A stretch of DNA of 64,000 nt from Gammaproteobacteria bacterium (GTDB lineage Bacteria > Pseudomonadota > Gammaproteobacteria > Pseudomonadales > Azotimanducaceae). The notes beneath the pieces are model-generated. The model was not told the origin of the DNA and did not search any database. It was given only the letters and a program-made list of their open reading frames with translations. Below are positions 54,573-64,000 of the stretch, in pieces. The DNA is taken from contig VXUA01000022.1 in NCBI GenBank assembly GCA_009837185.1, positions 43,096-107,095 on the forward strand. Direction: 5' to 3'. The translations under genes were made by a program, and so were the position numbers. Each line of letters begins with the position of its first letter. The first letter of the stretch is position 1.

Positions 54573-55664
54573 ATGGTAGAAACTGCTGATGTAGTCATTA
54601 TTGGCGCTGGTGTTATCGGTCTCGCTGTTGGGCGTGCGTTTGCACAGGTCGGGCGCGAGGCTATCGTACTCGAGCGTAGTACGACCATCGGAAGTGAAAC
54701 ATCAAGTAGAAACTCGGGGGTGATTCACGCAGGGATTTACTATCCGAAAAATTCACTCAAAGCGCAACTTTGTGTTCGCGGAAAACAACTCTTGTATACC
54801 TTTTGTAAGGAATACGACGTCGAATACAAACGTTGTGGAAAGCTTGTTGTTGCGACAGAAGAAAATGAACTCCCACAGTTAAATAAACACCGAGATCAAG
54901 CTTTAGCCAACGGAGTTTTTGACCTACATTGGTTGAAGAAACAAACAGTACAGTATTTGGAACCTGAAATCAGATGTGTAGCCGGTTTGCTCTCACCTAG
55001 CACTGGAATAGTGGATACACCTACCCTACTGACCCGGTTGCAAACTGATTTAGAAGCTCGGGGCGGTAGCGTCGTTCTCAACACACTGGTGATTCGGCTT
55101 AGAAGCTCGAAGGAAATCTGTGTTGAGGTAGCAGACTTTAAATTAAAACCAAAATTGGTAATCAATTGTGCGGGGTTGTCCGCGTCCTCGCTAGCCCGAG
55201 ATCTTGGAATTGAGCACAATCAATTCTTTGCTAAAGGTCAATACTTTGATTACACGTACCACAACAAAGATCGACCCTTATTTCGACACTTAATTTATCC
55301 GGTTGCCACACGAGAAACAATAGGTATCCACATAACGGTGGATTTGCATGGGGCCGTGAAATTTGGACCCGATGTTCGGTGGATAGACGAAATCAATTAC
55401 GACTTTGACGAATCTCGCAAAAACCTGTTTATACAAGCCATAAAGCGATACTATCCAAACCTAGTTGAAGACGCTTTACGACCAGGATACACAGGTATCA
55501 GAACCAAGCTAGTATCAGCGGGTCAAGGGTTTGCAGACTTTCGGATTCGCGGGCCGCAGGAAACGGGGATTCCAGGGTACTTCGAAGCAATCGGCGTTGA
55601 CTCGCCGGGGCTCACTTCCTCGTTAGCGATAGGGGAATATATTGTTGCGCTCGCAGAAAGTTAG
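54573..55664 (+). CDS. FAD-dependent oxidoreductase, L-2-hydroxyglutarate oxidase-like
   Basis: This 363-residue DAO-family flavoprotein starts with the FAD dinucleotide site ADVVIIGAGVIGLAVGRAFA. It shows SSRNSGVIHAGIYYP, a hallmark of L-2-hydroxyglutarate dehydrogenase/oxidase relatives, NCAGLSASSLARDLG, and YTGIRTKL near the end with GVDSPGLTSSLAIGEY. The best guess is oxidation of L-2-hydroxyglutarate or a similar 2-hydroxy acid, feeding electrons to the respiratory chain. The 295 bases before it contain nothing I recognise. Confidence 0.82.
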   Translation: MVETADVVIIGAGVIGLAVGRAFAQVGREAIVLERSTTIGSETSSRNSGVIHAGIYYPKNSLKAQLCVRGKQLLYTFCKEYDVEYKRCGKLVVATEENELPQLNKHRDQALANGVFDLHWLKKQTVQYLEPEIRCVAGLLSPSTGIVDTPTLLTRLQTDLEARGGSVVLNTLVIRLRSSKEICVEVADFKLKPKLVINCAGLSASSLARDLGIEHNQFFAKGQYFDYTYHNKDRPLFRHLIYPVATRETIGIHITVDLHGAVKFGPDVRWIDEINYDFDESRKNLFIQAIKRYYPNLVEDALRPGYTGIRTKLVSAGQGFADFRIRGPQETGIPGYFEAIGVDSPGLTSSLAIGEYIVALAES

Positions 55665-55670
55665 TTCTAG

Positions 55671-56948
55671 CTATTTCTGATTTTGACTATAGGTTGCGAG
55701 AAAAGCCCCGATATTCTCACTCGCCGAAAACAGTTCTGCTCGTTTCGATAAAAACACAATGCGAAAATGATCTGGTTCAGGATAATTGAATCCACTGCCT
55801 TGAACCACAAGAATTTTCTTGTCCATCAGTAAATCGTAGACAAATTTCTCATCGTCATAAATCTTGTATTTCTTAGTATCAATACGAGGAAACAGAAAGA
55901 TCGAACCCTTCGGTTTAAAACACGAAATTTCAGGGATGGAAGTAAGGGAATCATGAGCTGCATTGCGTTGTTCATAAAGTAATCCGCCGGGGCACGTTTC
56001 GTCAAAAATAGCTTGATAACCTCCTAGAGCTGCTGGAACTGCATGTTGCACCGGCACGTTCGGGCACAACCGCATTGAGGCTAGGGTATCCAACCCATCA
56101 ATGAAACTTCGAGCTCTCACTAAAGCACCGCTAACAACCATCCAACCCACTCGAAAGCCAGGTACGTGATAAGCCTTTGACAAACCGTCAAACGTCAACG
56201 TTAGAACTTCCTCGTCAATCGATGCCATCGGGATATACTCGGCATCGTCATATAAAACCTTAGAGTAGATTTCGTCGGCAAATACGACAAGATTGTGTTG
56301 TCGCGCCCAATCGGCGAGCGATGTCAACAAACTGCGTTCGTAAACCGCACCGGTGGGATTGTTTGGGTTAATCACCACCATTGCTTTGGTACGGGATGTG
56401 GTTTTGGCTTGAATATCTTGTAAGTCAGGATACCAGTCAGCTTCCTCGTCACATCGATAGTGCACGGGAACGCCACCCGCCAGTAAGACCGCCGCGGTCC
56501 AAAGAGGATAGTCAGGTGCAGGGACTAGTATTTCGTCCCCCGGATTGAGCAACGCTTGCGTCGCCATCACGATCAACTCGCTCACGCCATTACCGAGATA
56601 CACGTCATCGACGTCGACGTTTGGAATGCCAATTCTCTGGCACTCATGCACGACCGCGTTGCGTGCGGTGAAAATACCCTTTGCGTCTTCGTACCCTTGA
56701 GAGCGCGGCAACTCGTGGATCACTGCGCGCAATATGGATTCTGGTGCTTCAAATCCAAAGGGGGCGGTGTTACCGATATTGAGTTTAAGAACACGATGCC
56801 CCTCCTGCTCGAGACGCCGCGCTTTCTGTAAGATTCTTCCGCGAATCTCGTATCGAACTTCACGAAGTTTCTCCGCTTTTTCTATTCTTGCTCGCGTTCG
56901 TCTCTTTCGAGGTGATAGTTCATCACCGTGCTTGTCTGGGTTCTGCAT
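55671..56948 (-). CDS. Pyridoxal-phosphate aminotransferase, AlaA-like
   Basis: This 425-residue class I aminotransferase has YEIRGRILQKARRLEQEGHRV, LNIGNTAPFGFEAPE, NGVSELIVMATQALLNPGDE, NPNNPTGAVYER, FADEIYSKVLYDD and the PLP-binding Lys in DGLSKAYHVPGFRVGWM. The set is very close to E. coli AlaA, which makes alanine from pyruvate and glutamate. An N-terminal extension of about 25 basic residues is additional. It is convergent with the lhgO-like gene by 6 bases and divergent from msrB. Confidence 0.88.
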   Translation of the reverse strand: MQNPDKHGDELSPRKRRTRARIEKAEKLREVRYEIRGRILQKARRLEQEGHRVLKLNIGNTAPFGFEAPESILRAVIHELPRSQGYEDAKGIFTARNAVVHECQRIGIPNVDVDDVYLGNGVSELIVMATQALLNPGDEILVPAPDYPLWTAAVLLAGGVPVHYRCDEEADWYPDLQDIQAKTTSRTKAMVVINPNNPTGAVYERSLLTSLADWARQHNLVVFADEIYSKVLYDDAEYIPMASIDEEVLTLTFDGLSKAYHVPGFRVGWMVVSGALVRARSFIDGLDTLASMRLCPNVPVQHAVPAALGGYQAIFDETCPGGLLYEQRNAAHDSLTSIPEISCFKPKGSIFLFPRIDTKKYKIYDDEKFVYDLLMDKKILVVQGSGFNYPEPDHFRIVFLSKRAELFSASENIGAFLATYSQNQK

Positions 56949-57032
56949 AGGTAATTCGGTTTCTTCTTACAATATTTTTGACAGTCTACGTTTCAATTGT
57001 GACAATTCGTCATCCCCACATGACCAATATAT

Positions 57033-57443
57033 ATGGCTAAAACTCCTAAAAAAGAAGTACCACCCGCAGAAAAGCTTTCGGATCTTGAGTTCAAAGTCTT
57101 GCGAGAACAACATACCGAACGTGCATTCTCTGGTGAATATTGGAATACCAAGCATGCAGGTACGTATCTGTGTAAGGGATGTGGAATCCCCTTGTTTTCC
57201 TCTGCGACAAAATACGATTCCGGTACGGGTTGGCCAAGTTTTTTTGCGCCCATCAATGACGATGCAATAAGAACTCAAGTCGACCGGTCGTTGTTCGCGA
57301 CCCGAACCGAAGTGCACTGTGCCCATTGTAAAGGTCATCTCGGACATGTTTTTGAAGATGGACCGCAACCTACCGGGCTGAGGTATTGCATAAATTCAGC
57401 ATCGTTGTCGCTTGTGGAAGACAAACCAGACTCCAAAGATTAA
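57033..57443 (+). CDS. msrB: Peptide-methionine (R)-S-oxide reductase MsrB
   Basis: MsrB repairs oxidised methionine. The 136 residues have the two zinc CxxC pairs (YLCKGCG and VHCAHCKGHLG), YDSGTGWPSFF, the catalytic Cys in LRYCINSASL and the closing HVFEDGPQPTG region. No signal peptide is present, so it is cytoplasmic. It is complete and its stop abuts the gamma-glutamyltransferase stop on the other strand. Confidence 0.95.
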   Translation: MAKTPKKEVPPAEKLSDLEFKVLREQHTERAFSGEYWNTKHAGTYLCKGCGIPLFSSATKYDSGTGWPSFFAPINDDAIRTQVDRSLFATRTEVHCAHCKGHLGHVFEDGPQPTGLRYCINSASLSLVEDKPDSKD

Positions 57444-59039
57444 CTAAAAACCTGCTGCCAAGCCTTCTTTGCGGTGATCTGACGCGCCAACATAGCCGTC
57501 ATCAAGACGCAAGATCAGTTGTGCGCCACCAAAGAGGTCGATGTCTTGGCTGAGCTTTACTTGGTGACCAAGTTTGCGTAGTGATTCCACCGTTAAATTT
57601 GGAAACCCCTGTTCAAGAAAGACTTCAAAGTTTGGTGAGACGTACCACCGTGGTGCATCCGATGCAGCTTGCGGATTCTCGTTGTGATCAAAAATTCTCG
57701 AAATCATCTGCACATGCCCTTGATGCTGCATATGTCCACCCATGACTCCAAACGCTAGTTCGGGGATCCCCTCTCGTGTCACAAATCCAGGAATAATCGT
57801 ATGAAAAGGTCGCTTAGCTGGTCCTACTTCGTTGACGTGGTTTGACTCTAAAGTGAAACCCGCTCCGCGATTTTGCATCGCAATCCCCGTCCCGCGGATA
57901 ACTACACCAGAACCAAATCCGTGGAAATTTGATTGAATGAACGACACCATTTTTCCTTTTGCGTCAGCAGTTGTAAGGTAAACTGTATCACCACCGATAT
58001 TCGGTACACTGGGTGTCGCGACTGCTTGACCCTCAGTAATTTGCGCAGCCAGATGATCTAGTACCGAATCTTCAAGCAGTTGTGAAGGAGACGCTTTCAT
58101 GTAATCTGGATCAGCGAAATATTTAAAAGACGTTCGAATGGCGATCTTCATCGCCTCTAATTGACGATGCGTCCATGCAGGCGAGAGTGGTTCAAGCTCG
58201 CGAGTGGGCAATCGTTCCAATATCCCCAGCGTGATTAACGCAGCTAGTCCCTGACCATTCGGCGGAATTTCGTGTGCGGTGACGTTACCGAAGGATTGAT
58301 TAAGGGAATTGCACCATGTGGCCGTATGTTCTTCCAAGTCTGTACGTGTCAGTAGGCCGCCTTCAGAATCTGATTGTCGTACGATTCGATCGCAAAGGAC
58401 ACCTCGATAGAAGGCTTCGCCCTTTGTTTCCGCGATCAGGGAAAGTGTTTCGGCGAGTTCAGGCCTCTTGAACAACTCCCCTACCTCTGGTGCTCGACCA
58501 TTCAGCAAGAAGTGCTCACAGAACCCATCAAACTGTTTTAAGTGGACGGCAGCTCGAGCCCAATGATAGGCCGTCCGTCGAGCGACGTGAAATCCGTTTC
58601 TTGCGTACTCTATAGCAGACCGAAAAAGATCGCGAAAGGGTAATTCGCCAAATCGTTCCGATAGTGCGACCCAAGCACTGACCGCTCCTGGCACAGTTAT
58701 CGAATCCCATCCAGTCATCGGCATTGTCGCGTATTTTTGGAAGTGCTCTTGATGCCATCGACGAGGGGAACGACCCGAGGCATTGAGCCCTGTGAGTTCG
58801 GTTCCATCCCACACTAATGCAAATGCGTCACTTCCGACACCGTTAGAACTTGGTTCAACTACCGTGAGTGTTATTGCTGCAGCAAGCGCAGCATCGATCG
58901 CGTTTCCTCCCCGTCGAAGTACTTCTATTCCGGTTTGGGTTGCTAATGGTTGCGATGTCGCAACGATATTTTTTGCTATGACCGGATCGCGACGAGAGCG
59001 ATAGGGAAGATCCCAGCAAAGGTCGTCGTAATGTGCCAC
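57444..59039 (-). CDS. Gamma-glutamyltransferase family protein
   Basis: This 531-residue Ntn-hydrolase has the family start KNIVATSQPLATQTGIEVLRRG followed by GNAIDAALAAAITLTVVEP. The self-cleavage and nucleophile Thr lies in GGDTVYLTT (about residue 340). The substrate loop region SFIQSNFHGFGSGVVIRGTGI follows, then GVMGGHMQHQGHVQM. There is no signal peptide, unlike periplasmic GGT of E. coli, so it may act in the cytoplasm on a gamma-glutamyl compound. The start is GTG. Confidence 0.88.
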   Translation of the reverse strand: MAHYDDLCWDLPYRSRRDPVIAKNIVATSQPLATQTGIEVLRRGGNAIDAALAAAITLTVVEPSSNGVGSDAFALVWDGTELTGLNASGRSPRRWHQEHFQKYATMPMTGWDSITVPGAVSAWVALSERFGELPFRDLFRSAIEYARNGFHVARRTAYHWARAAVHLKQFDGFCEHFLLNGRAPEVGELFKRPELAETLSLIAETKGEAFYRGVLCDRIVRQSDSEGGLLTRTDLEEHTATWCNSLNQSFGNVTAHEIPPNGQGLAALITLGILERLPTRELEPLSPAWTHRQLEAMKIAIRTSFKYFADPDYMKASPSQLLEDSVLDHLAAQITEGQAVATPSVPNIGGDTVYLTTADAKGKMVSFIQSNFHGFGSGVVIRGTGIAMQNRGAGFTLESNHVNEVGPAKRPFHTIIPGFVTREGIPELAFGVMGGHMQHQGHVQMISRIFDHNENPQAASDAPRWYVSPNFEVFLEQGFPNLTVESLRKLGHQVKLSQDIDLFGGAQLILRLDDGYVGASDHRKEGLAAGF

Positions 59040-59045
59040 AATAGA

Positions 59046-59816
59046 CTAGCGCCCAGACCATCGAGGAGTTCGTTTCGCAGCAAAAGCACGAGGCCCCTCC
59101 TTAAAGTCTTCACTCTTCATCAGCTGTACAACGGACTCATAATGAGCAACCATAGACTCCTCTAACGAGTTCATAGATAGACTCTTGTAGACGACATCCT
59201 TACTTGCTCGAACCGACAAAGGGGCGCATTCCAAAATCTGGGCGATCCATTCATCGACGACCGTCATCAGATCTTCATGCGATACGACTTCGTTTACAAA
59301 GCCCATCTCTGCACCTTCTTGAGCAGTTACGGTCCGTCCCGTGAGAATCATCCCTAGAGCTCGTTTGGTTCCGATCTGACGAGGTAGCCGTTGCAATCCG
59401 CCTGCAAGCGCCGCTAGTCCAAGTCTAGGTTCTGGTAACGCAAAAATGGCTTTCTCGGAAGCCACAATCAAATCACATGCCAGTGCGATTTCGAAACCGC
59501 CACCCATCGCGGGTCCGTTCACCGCAGCAATAAGCGGTTTGTTGAGATCAAACCTAGCTGTTATTCCGCCGAAGCCCTTTTCGGGAAACACAATCGCGTC
59601 GAATTTGGCCTGTTCGCGCAAGTCATTGCCGGCACAAAACGCACGCCCCTCCCCTGTGATTACTGCAATCCACAACTCGTCATTGTTGGCGAATTCGTCG
59701 AAAATATCGGACAACTCCTGGTGTGCGGGTGGATGTAGTGCATTCAATCGTTCGGGCCGATTTATCGTCACCGTGAGTACGTGATTGATAATGGAAACCT
59801 TACAAAATTTAGTCAT
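59046..59816 (-). CDS. Enoyl-CoA hydratase/isomerase family protein
   Basis: This is a 256-residue crotonase-fold protein: LTVTINRPERLNALHPPAHQEL, ITGEGRAFCAGNDLRE (first oxyanion hole), NGPAMGGGFEIALACDLIVAS (second), then PEPRLGLAALAGGLQRLPR. Where hydratases have the second catalytic Glu, this protein has GLAALAGG, so the exact reaction may be isomerase- or CoA-lyase-like. It lies 6 bases before the gamma-glutamyltransferase and 24 bases after lepA. Confidence 0.88.
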   Translation of the reverse strand: MTKFCKVSIINHVLTVTINRPERLNALHPPAHQELSDIFDEFANNDELWIAVITGEGRAFCAGNDLREQAKFDAIVFPEKGFGGITARFDLNKPLIAAVNGPAMGGGFEIALACDLIVASEKAIFALPEPRLGLAALAGGLQRLPRQIGTKRALGMILTGRTVTAQEGAEMGFVNEVVSHEDLMTVVDEWIAQILECAPLSVRASKDVVYKSLSMNSLEESMVAHYESVVQLMKSEDFKEGPRAFAAKRTPRWSGR

Positions 59817-59840
59817 CTTCTCTATGCTCTCTGGGGAGAT

Positions 59841-61658
59841 TTACTTTGCACGATCGATTGTCAATGCAGCCATAAATGCTTGCTGTGGCACTTCGACTCG
59901 ACCAATCTGTTTCATGCGTTTCTTTCCTGCTTTCTGTTTCTCCAACAACTTGCGTTTTCGCGTTACGTCGCCGCCGTAGCATTTTGCCGTGACATTCTTG
60001 CGTAGGGCTTTGACAGTAGTACGAGCAAGAACTTTTCGACCAATCGCCGCTTGAATCGCAACATCGAACATTTGCCGTGGAATTACTTCCTTTAATTTAG
60101 ACGTTACTGCACGGCCGCGGGACATCGCGGCTTCTTTGTGCACTATAACGGCAAGACTATCGACTCGTTCCTCATTGATCAGAATGTCGAGCCGAACCAA
60201 GGGTGCTGGTTCAAAACGAGAAAAGCTGTAGTCCAAACTTGCGAACCCTCGGCTTGCGGACTTGAGTCGATCGAAAAAGTCGACCACCACTTCACTCATC
60301 GGAATATCGTAGACGAGTGAGACCTGAGTGTGAGTGACCTGCATACTCTTTTGGGATCCGCGGCGTTCCACACAAAGCTCAATCACGTTCCCGATGTACG
60401 ATTGTGGTACTAAGATATTTACAGTCGCTATGGGTTCACGTATCTCCGCGAGGTCTTTCAGTTCGTCGAGATGCGATGGATTATGGATTAAAACAGTCTC
60501 TTGACTTCGCAGTAGAACTTCATACACGACGGATGGGGCAGTTACTACTAAATCAAGTTGATACTCTCGTTCCAATCTTTCCTGCACGATCTCCATGTGA
60601 AGCATGCCCAAAAAACCACAACGATATCCAAAACCGAGCGCATCGGAGTTCTCGACTTCAAAGTGCAGCGCAGCGTCATTTAAACCAAGTTTCTCCAAAG
60701 CATCTCCTAGGGCAACATAATCGTCTGCATCGCTTGGGTAAAGGCCTGCGTAAACCTGAGGTTTTGCACGCTCAAAACCTGGTAACGGTTCAGTCGGATT
60801 GCGAGCATGCATCAAACTGTCCCCGACGGGCGCACCGTTGATGTCTTTGATTCCAGCACTTACGTATCCAACATCACCCGCATGCAACTCCTCACGTTTT
60901 TCGCGACGGGGGGTGAACACTCCGAGTTCTTCGACAACGTGTTCTTTTCCGACACTATGCGAAACGATACGATCGCGACGTTGTACACTACCGCCCCAGA
61001 CTCGAACCAACGAGACCACTCCAACGTACCTGTCGAACCAAGAGTCGATAATCAACGCGCGAAAAGTCTCAAGTCCGTCTATTTTGGGCGGCGGAATCTT
61101 CGTGACAATCGCTTCGAGCAACTCTTCGATCCCCGTACCCATTTTTGCGCTGACTTTTGCCACGTCGTCTGTCAGTAAACCGATCAACGACTCGATTTCA
61201 GTTATTGTCCGGTCTGCGTCGGCTTGAGGCAAATCCATCTTGTTGAGTACTGGCAAAATTTCTACACCCATCTCGATCGCAGTATAGCAGTTTGCCACGG
61301 ACTGAGCTTCCACACCTTGAGTCGCGTCAACAATTAACAGAGCTCCTTCACACGCCGCGAGAGAACGTGAAACTTCGTAACTAAAATCCACGTGGCCGGG
61401 CGTATCGATGAAATTGAGATAGTAAAGGAATCCATCTTGAGCTCGATATCTCAGCGCGACGCTTTGAGATTTAATCGTGATGCCACGTTCGCGCTCCAGT
61501 TCCATCGAATCTAAGACTTGATCAGCCATTTCCCTTTCAGGAAGGGCTTCACAGTGTTGAATAAATCGATCGGCTAGAGTCGACTTTCCATGATCAATGT
61601 GGGCAATAATCGAAAAATTTCGGGTCCTCGAAATTTTGGACGCCAATGAATCACTCAT
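59841..61658 (-). CDS. lepA: Elongation factor 4 (LepA)
   Basis: LepA is a ribosome-associated GTPase that can back-translocate ribosomes or aid initiation. The 605 residues include G1 [13 protein letters not shown], the switch region [18 protein letters not shown]3 [13 protein letters not shown]4 [11 protein letters not shown] and the LepA-specific C-terminal domain ending near [19 protein letters not shown]. It is complete. The usual downstream lepB is not next to it. An enoyl-CoA hydratase gene follows instead. Confidence 0.97.
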   Translation of the reverse strand: MSDSLASKISRTRNFSIIAHIDHGKSTLADRFIQHCEALPEREMADQVLDSMELERERGITIKSQSVALRYRAQDGFLYYLNFIDTPGHVDFSYEVSRSLAACEGALLIVDATQGVEAQSVANCYTAIEMGVEILPVLNKMDLPQADADRTITEIESLIGLLTDDVAKVSAKMGTGIEELLEAIVTKIPPPKIDGLETFRALIIDSWFDRYVGVVSLVRVWGGSVQRRDRIVSHSVGKEHVVEELGVFTPRREKREELHAGDVGYVSAGIKDINGAPVGDSLMHARNPTEPLPGFERAKPQVYAGLYPSDADDYVALGDALEKLGLNDAALHFEVENSDALGFGYRCGFLGMLHMEIVQERLEREYQLDLVVTAPSVVYEVLLRSQETVLIHNPSHLDELKDLAEIREPIATVNILVPQSYIGNVIELCVERRGSQKSMQVTHTQVSLVYDIPMSEVVVDFFDRLKSASRGFASLDYSFSRFEPAPLVRLDILINEERVDSLAVIVHKEAAMSRGRAVTSKLKEVIPRQMFDVAIQAAIGRKVLARTTVKALRKNVTAKCYGGDVTRKRKLLEKQKAGKKRMKQIGRVEVPQQAFMAALTIDRAK

Positions 61659-61761
61659 GTTATACGCACAAAAATCTCAGTCCGAGAGCCAAATCCTTTG
61701 TAGTGAACGTGCAAGTCTCGGGACTAGTCGTTTAGTGTCGCGAAGCCTACCTCAAATCAGA

Positions 61762-63246
61762 CTAAGATTGATACCGTCCAGTAACGTGTGCGACAAACGC
61801 CTCCGTAGTCAGCGGTTTCCCAGTTATTTCGACGATGCGGTCGAAGCCAGAGGTCAGTTGCGCTTTACTGTGAACATTGTCTCTCAACCAAGACAGCACC
61901 GTTTCGAAATTGCCAGCTGCAAATTGTGCTTCGGCATCGAGATTCGTTGTGGTGTAAGCTTGGTAGAGTTGTGCTGCTGTCAACGCGCCGAGAGTATAAC
62001 AAGGAAAGTAGCCAAAAAGTCCAGCATACCAGTGTACATCTTGCATCACTCCATTAGCAAAGTCGCCGCGAGTGTCTAAGCCAAAAAATCGATCCATGAA
62101 TTCATTCCAAGCATCGGGCAGATCGTCGATCGAGAGTGATTCATCAAATAGTTCGTTCTCTAGTTGGTATCGCAATATGACGTGTAGCGGATAGGTACAC
62201 TCATCAGCTTCAACTCGAATATAGCCTTTTTCCACATGGTGTACATTTCGAATAAAGTTAGTTACCGACCATTTTTCATCGTTCGCATTCACTTGTAGCG
62301 CTTCGGTAAGAATAGGCAATACGTAGGACAAATAGCCTTTGCTACGACACACTTGTTGCTCCATAAACAGAGACTGACTCTCGTGAATCATCATTCCTAA
62401 CGATCCACCGACAGGCTGATCGTATCGATCTTCTGGTAGTCCTTGTTGGTAAAGGGCGTGTCCAGTTTCATGGAGTACGGCATACATTGACTCTAAGAAA
62501 TCGTTATCCCCGAACCGTGTAGTTATCCTTGTGTCCCAGAGATCGCCGCAAGTAAACGGGTGATCGCTTGTGTCTACTCGACCGCGCCCGAAATTGAACC
62601 CAAGGGGTGGCATCAACTTCTTAGCTAGCTCCATTTGTCGATCAGCAGGATATTCTCCCTTTAAAGAGATATGCGGTCGCTGATTCGCGATCACTTCCTT
62701 CACGAAATCTGGTAGGAATTCACTCAATTCACTAAAGATTGGATCGATGTATGCTCGTTTCAGTTCTGCTTCATAACCATCGAGTAGTGCGTCGTACGGT
62801 GCGATAGCAAGTTTTTCACCAAGAATCTCTGCTTTTTGCTTGGTGAGGTTTAAGACTTCTTTCAGTAACGGTTTTACTTCCTCCCAGTTGTTAGCCTTAC
62901 GATTACGACGCCAGGATTGCTCGCAGCGAGACGAAGCTAAAGAGGATGCGACAACTAAGTCAACTGGTAGGGCAGTTGCTCGAGTCCAACGACGTTGTAT
63001 CACTCGCAGATTTGCTTGGTCCCAAGCAGATGTGGCCTCCTGTTTAGCAGACTCTAGTAGTTCTCCAATTTTGGGTGCTGTGGCCATTTCGTGTGAAATC
63101 TTGCGCAAGGTGGCGAGGCTCTTCGCTCGTGCTTCACCGCCTTCAGCCGGCATAATCACGGCTTCGTCCCACGACAAATATTGGGCCGCGTGCCCAATTT
63201 GGTGAAGTGTTTGAAAGTGTTCTTGTAGTTGTTTTACAGCGGTCAT
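61762..63246 (-). CDS. Carboxypeptidase M32 (Taq family)
   Basis: This 494-residue metallocarboxypeptidase starts at ATG 63246. A TTG five codons earlier is less likely. The zinc site HETGHALYQQ (HExxH) is followed by the third ligand Glu in MMIHESQSLFMEQQVCRS. YLSWDEAVIMP near the start, GCGRFDLSIHPF-like FGRGRVDTSDHPF and IRVEADECTYPLHVI are further family marks. It is a cytoplasmic peptidase trimming peptides from the C-terminus. Confidence 0.94.
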   Translation of the reverse strand: MTAVKQLQEHFQTLHQIGHAAQYLSWDEAVIMPAEGGEARAKSLATLRKISHEMATAPKIGELLESAKQEATSAWDQANLRVIQRRWTRATALPVDLVVASSLASSRCEQSWRRNRKANNWEEVKPLLKEVLNLTKQKAEILGEKLAIAPYDALLDGYEAELKRAYIDPIFSELSEFLPDFVKEVIANQRPHISLKGEYPADRQMELAKKLMPPLGFNFGRGRVDTSDHPFTCGDLWDTRITTRFGDNDFLESMYAVLHETGHALYQQGLPEDRYDQPVGGSLGMMIHESQSLFMEQQVCRSKGYLSYVLPILTEALQVNANDEKWSVTNFIRNVHHVEKGYIRVEADECTYPLHVILRYQLENELFDESLSIDDLPDAWNEFMDRFFGLDTRGDFANGVMQDVHWYAGLFGYFPCYTLGALTAAQLYQAYTTTNLDAEAQFAAGNFETVLSWLRDNVHSKAQLTSGFDRIVEITGKPLTTEAFVAHVTGRYQS

Positions 63247-63713
63247 TTTTATTTCTTGCAAATTAAAAGGTGAATAAGGAGATGAGAACAGCCCAACCTC
63301 TGATCAGAATTTGGGCCAACTTGTGTTAGATACTCGTATGTGAGAGATTTTAAGTGTCGAAAACAAAGAGCACGCTAGCCATGAGTCTCCTGTGTGTCCC
63401 AAAACAGCTACTACACGTCGCTTCCAAGTACTTAAGAAATTGCACTTAAGTCTAATGAAGAGATTGCAGGATCCTAATAGCCGAGATATTGAAAATTTCC
63501 GTGATTCGCGCGCTGGGGTACTATGCAAAATTCTGAGTGCTAACCATGTCTGAATTGATGGGGCATCTTTCCAACTTCAAAGGAATCAACAATCGTTCTC
63601 CGTTTTTCAAATCTATTCCTAAATTGCTCGCTGCACCCAATCAGAGCATTCTCAGTTGGTAACGCCAATCTTGGTTTTTATTTTCTCTATTGACAACCTC
63701 TAGGTGAGATTAC
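63247..63713. other. Gene-poor gap between M32 peptidase and broken gene
   Basis: This stretch of 467 bases has no gene I can support. A short open frame 63546-63662 (38 codons, starting MSELMGHLSNFKGINN and ending with TAA) might be a small gene or the tail of a decayed one. It has no clear ribosome site. A TTGACA at 63690-63695 lies close before the next start, and AGGTGAG is a good ribosome site for that gene. Confidence 0.4.
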
Positions 63714-63953
63714 ATGAGTGTTCTAGCACACGTCGTTCGAGGCGGTCCACAACAAAACGAGCCCGCGGCAACTCAAGCACTAACTTACATTCTGAATAAG
63801 AGCCCCAAGCTCGTACGGTCTTTAATTGACTTAATTAGATCTGAGCGATTGCAGTTTGAACCTAGTCGTGTGGATGCCGAACAGAGTATTGAAGATGGTC
63901 AACCGGATCTAACTATTTATGACCAAGCAGGTCGTTTAAGGGGTCGGGTCTGA
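63714..63953 (+). pseudogene. N-terminal fragment of a probable PD-(D/E)XK nuclease-like gene
   Basis: The frame of 79 codons reads MSVLAHVVRGGPQQNEPAATQ, then ALTYILNKSP, and ends in EDGQPDLTIYDQAGRLRGRV. The PDL...D-x-G-R-x(n) arrangement is how the catalytic core of PD-(D/E)XK nucleases begins. The expected following strand with E-x-K is missing because the frame leaves the family text after GRLR and stops. It is therefore probably a gene cut by the sequence at 63940-63980. A good ribosome site (AGGTGAG) precedes the ATG. Family assignment is tentative. Confidence 0.5.
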
Positions 63954-63980
63954 GCACGTATTGGGGGACAGGTTCTTAAA
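63940..63980 (+). mobile_element. Possible REP/RAYT-type element boundary
   Basis: The stretch GGGTCGGGTCTGAGCACGTA followed by TTGGGGGACAGGTTCTTAAA is reminiscent of conserved flanks found next to REP-associated IS200-like transposase genes in gammaproteobacteria. It begins exactly where the preceding gene loses its family sequence. The transposase itself, if present, would lie beyond the window. This is recognition from memory, not an alignment. Confidence 0.3.
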
Positions 63981-64000
63981 CACATTTTGATCATGGCGCG

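Noticed and set aside
63535..63543. GAGTGCTAA as half of a CIRCE element
   Set aside because: The required inverted partner TTAGCACTC 9 bases upstream is missing and no heat-shock gene is near.
1..64000. CRISPR array or rRNA genes
   Set aside because: No regularly spaced repeats and no rRNA signature were seen on either strand.

Overview
The window reads as a chromosomal segment of a Gram-negative bacterium, most likely a gammaproteobacterium of no lineage I can name. The evidence is the hrcA-grpE-dnaK-dnaJ-dapB-carA order, the smpB/ratA-rnfH/bamE neighbourhood, recN, lepA, an AlaA-type aminotransferase, a TonB-dependent receptor and many lipoproteins. Coding density is high. GTG and TTG starts are frequent, and ATGA/GTGA/TTGA start-stop overlaps join many genes.

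Layout. 1-6.6 kb (minus): partial carA, dapB and the heat-shock genes dnaJ, dnaK, grpE, hrcA, with a sigma-32-like promoter before dnaK. 6.7-14.2 kb: recN, bamE, an SRPBCC-VOC fusion, rnfH, ratA, an NSS-type Na+ symporter, smpB, an SDR and a HAD hydrolase. 14.2-17.1 kb (minus): a compact three-gene operon (SQD1-like nucleotide-sugar enzyme, GT8 glycosyltransferase, extended SDR) that resembles sulfolipid/sulfosugar loci but has a changed active-site motif. 17.4-20.6 kb: an accessory-looking patch with the broken N-terminal half of a PLD-helicase, three tandem paralogous membrane proteins of unknown family and tRNA-Arg(CCT). 20.6-23.3 kb: a paired glycosyltransferase module and small membrane proteins. 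23.4-29.3 kb: a complete sufBCDSA-sufT-sufE iron-sulfur assembly operon. 29.3-33.0 kb: a fatty-acid hydroxylase, a GH3-type acyl-adenylating enzyme and an enolase-superfamily epimerase, convergent with uvrA (33.0-35.9). 36-40.4 kb: a nucleotidyltransferase, a TonB receptor ending in a strong terminator, and a methyltransferase.

40.5-53.9 kb (minus) is the most unusual part: twelve closely packed genes with no enzyme of ordinary metabolism. They encode a TPR/TonB-C periplasmic protein, four lipoproteins, two PEGA-repeat membrane proteins (one ending in an FGE-like domain without the catalytic cysteines), an acidic exported protein, a MotA/TolQ/ExbB-like channel subunit, an Hsp70/actin-like protein with an FHA-like tail, and two paralogous proteins that join an ExbD/TolR-like proton-relay helix to a coiled coil and a von Willebrand A domain. 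I read this as a candidate ion-driven trans-envelope machine whose motor arms carry vWA domains. I do not recognise it as a described system.

54-63.3 kb returns to household genes (tusA-like, lhgO-like, alaA-like, msrB, ggt-like, enoyl-CoA hydratase, lepA, M32 carboxypeptidase). The window ends in a broken gene fragment next to sequence that looks like a REP/RAYT-type element boundary. No CRISPR array, integrase, rRNA or full insertion sequence was seen.
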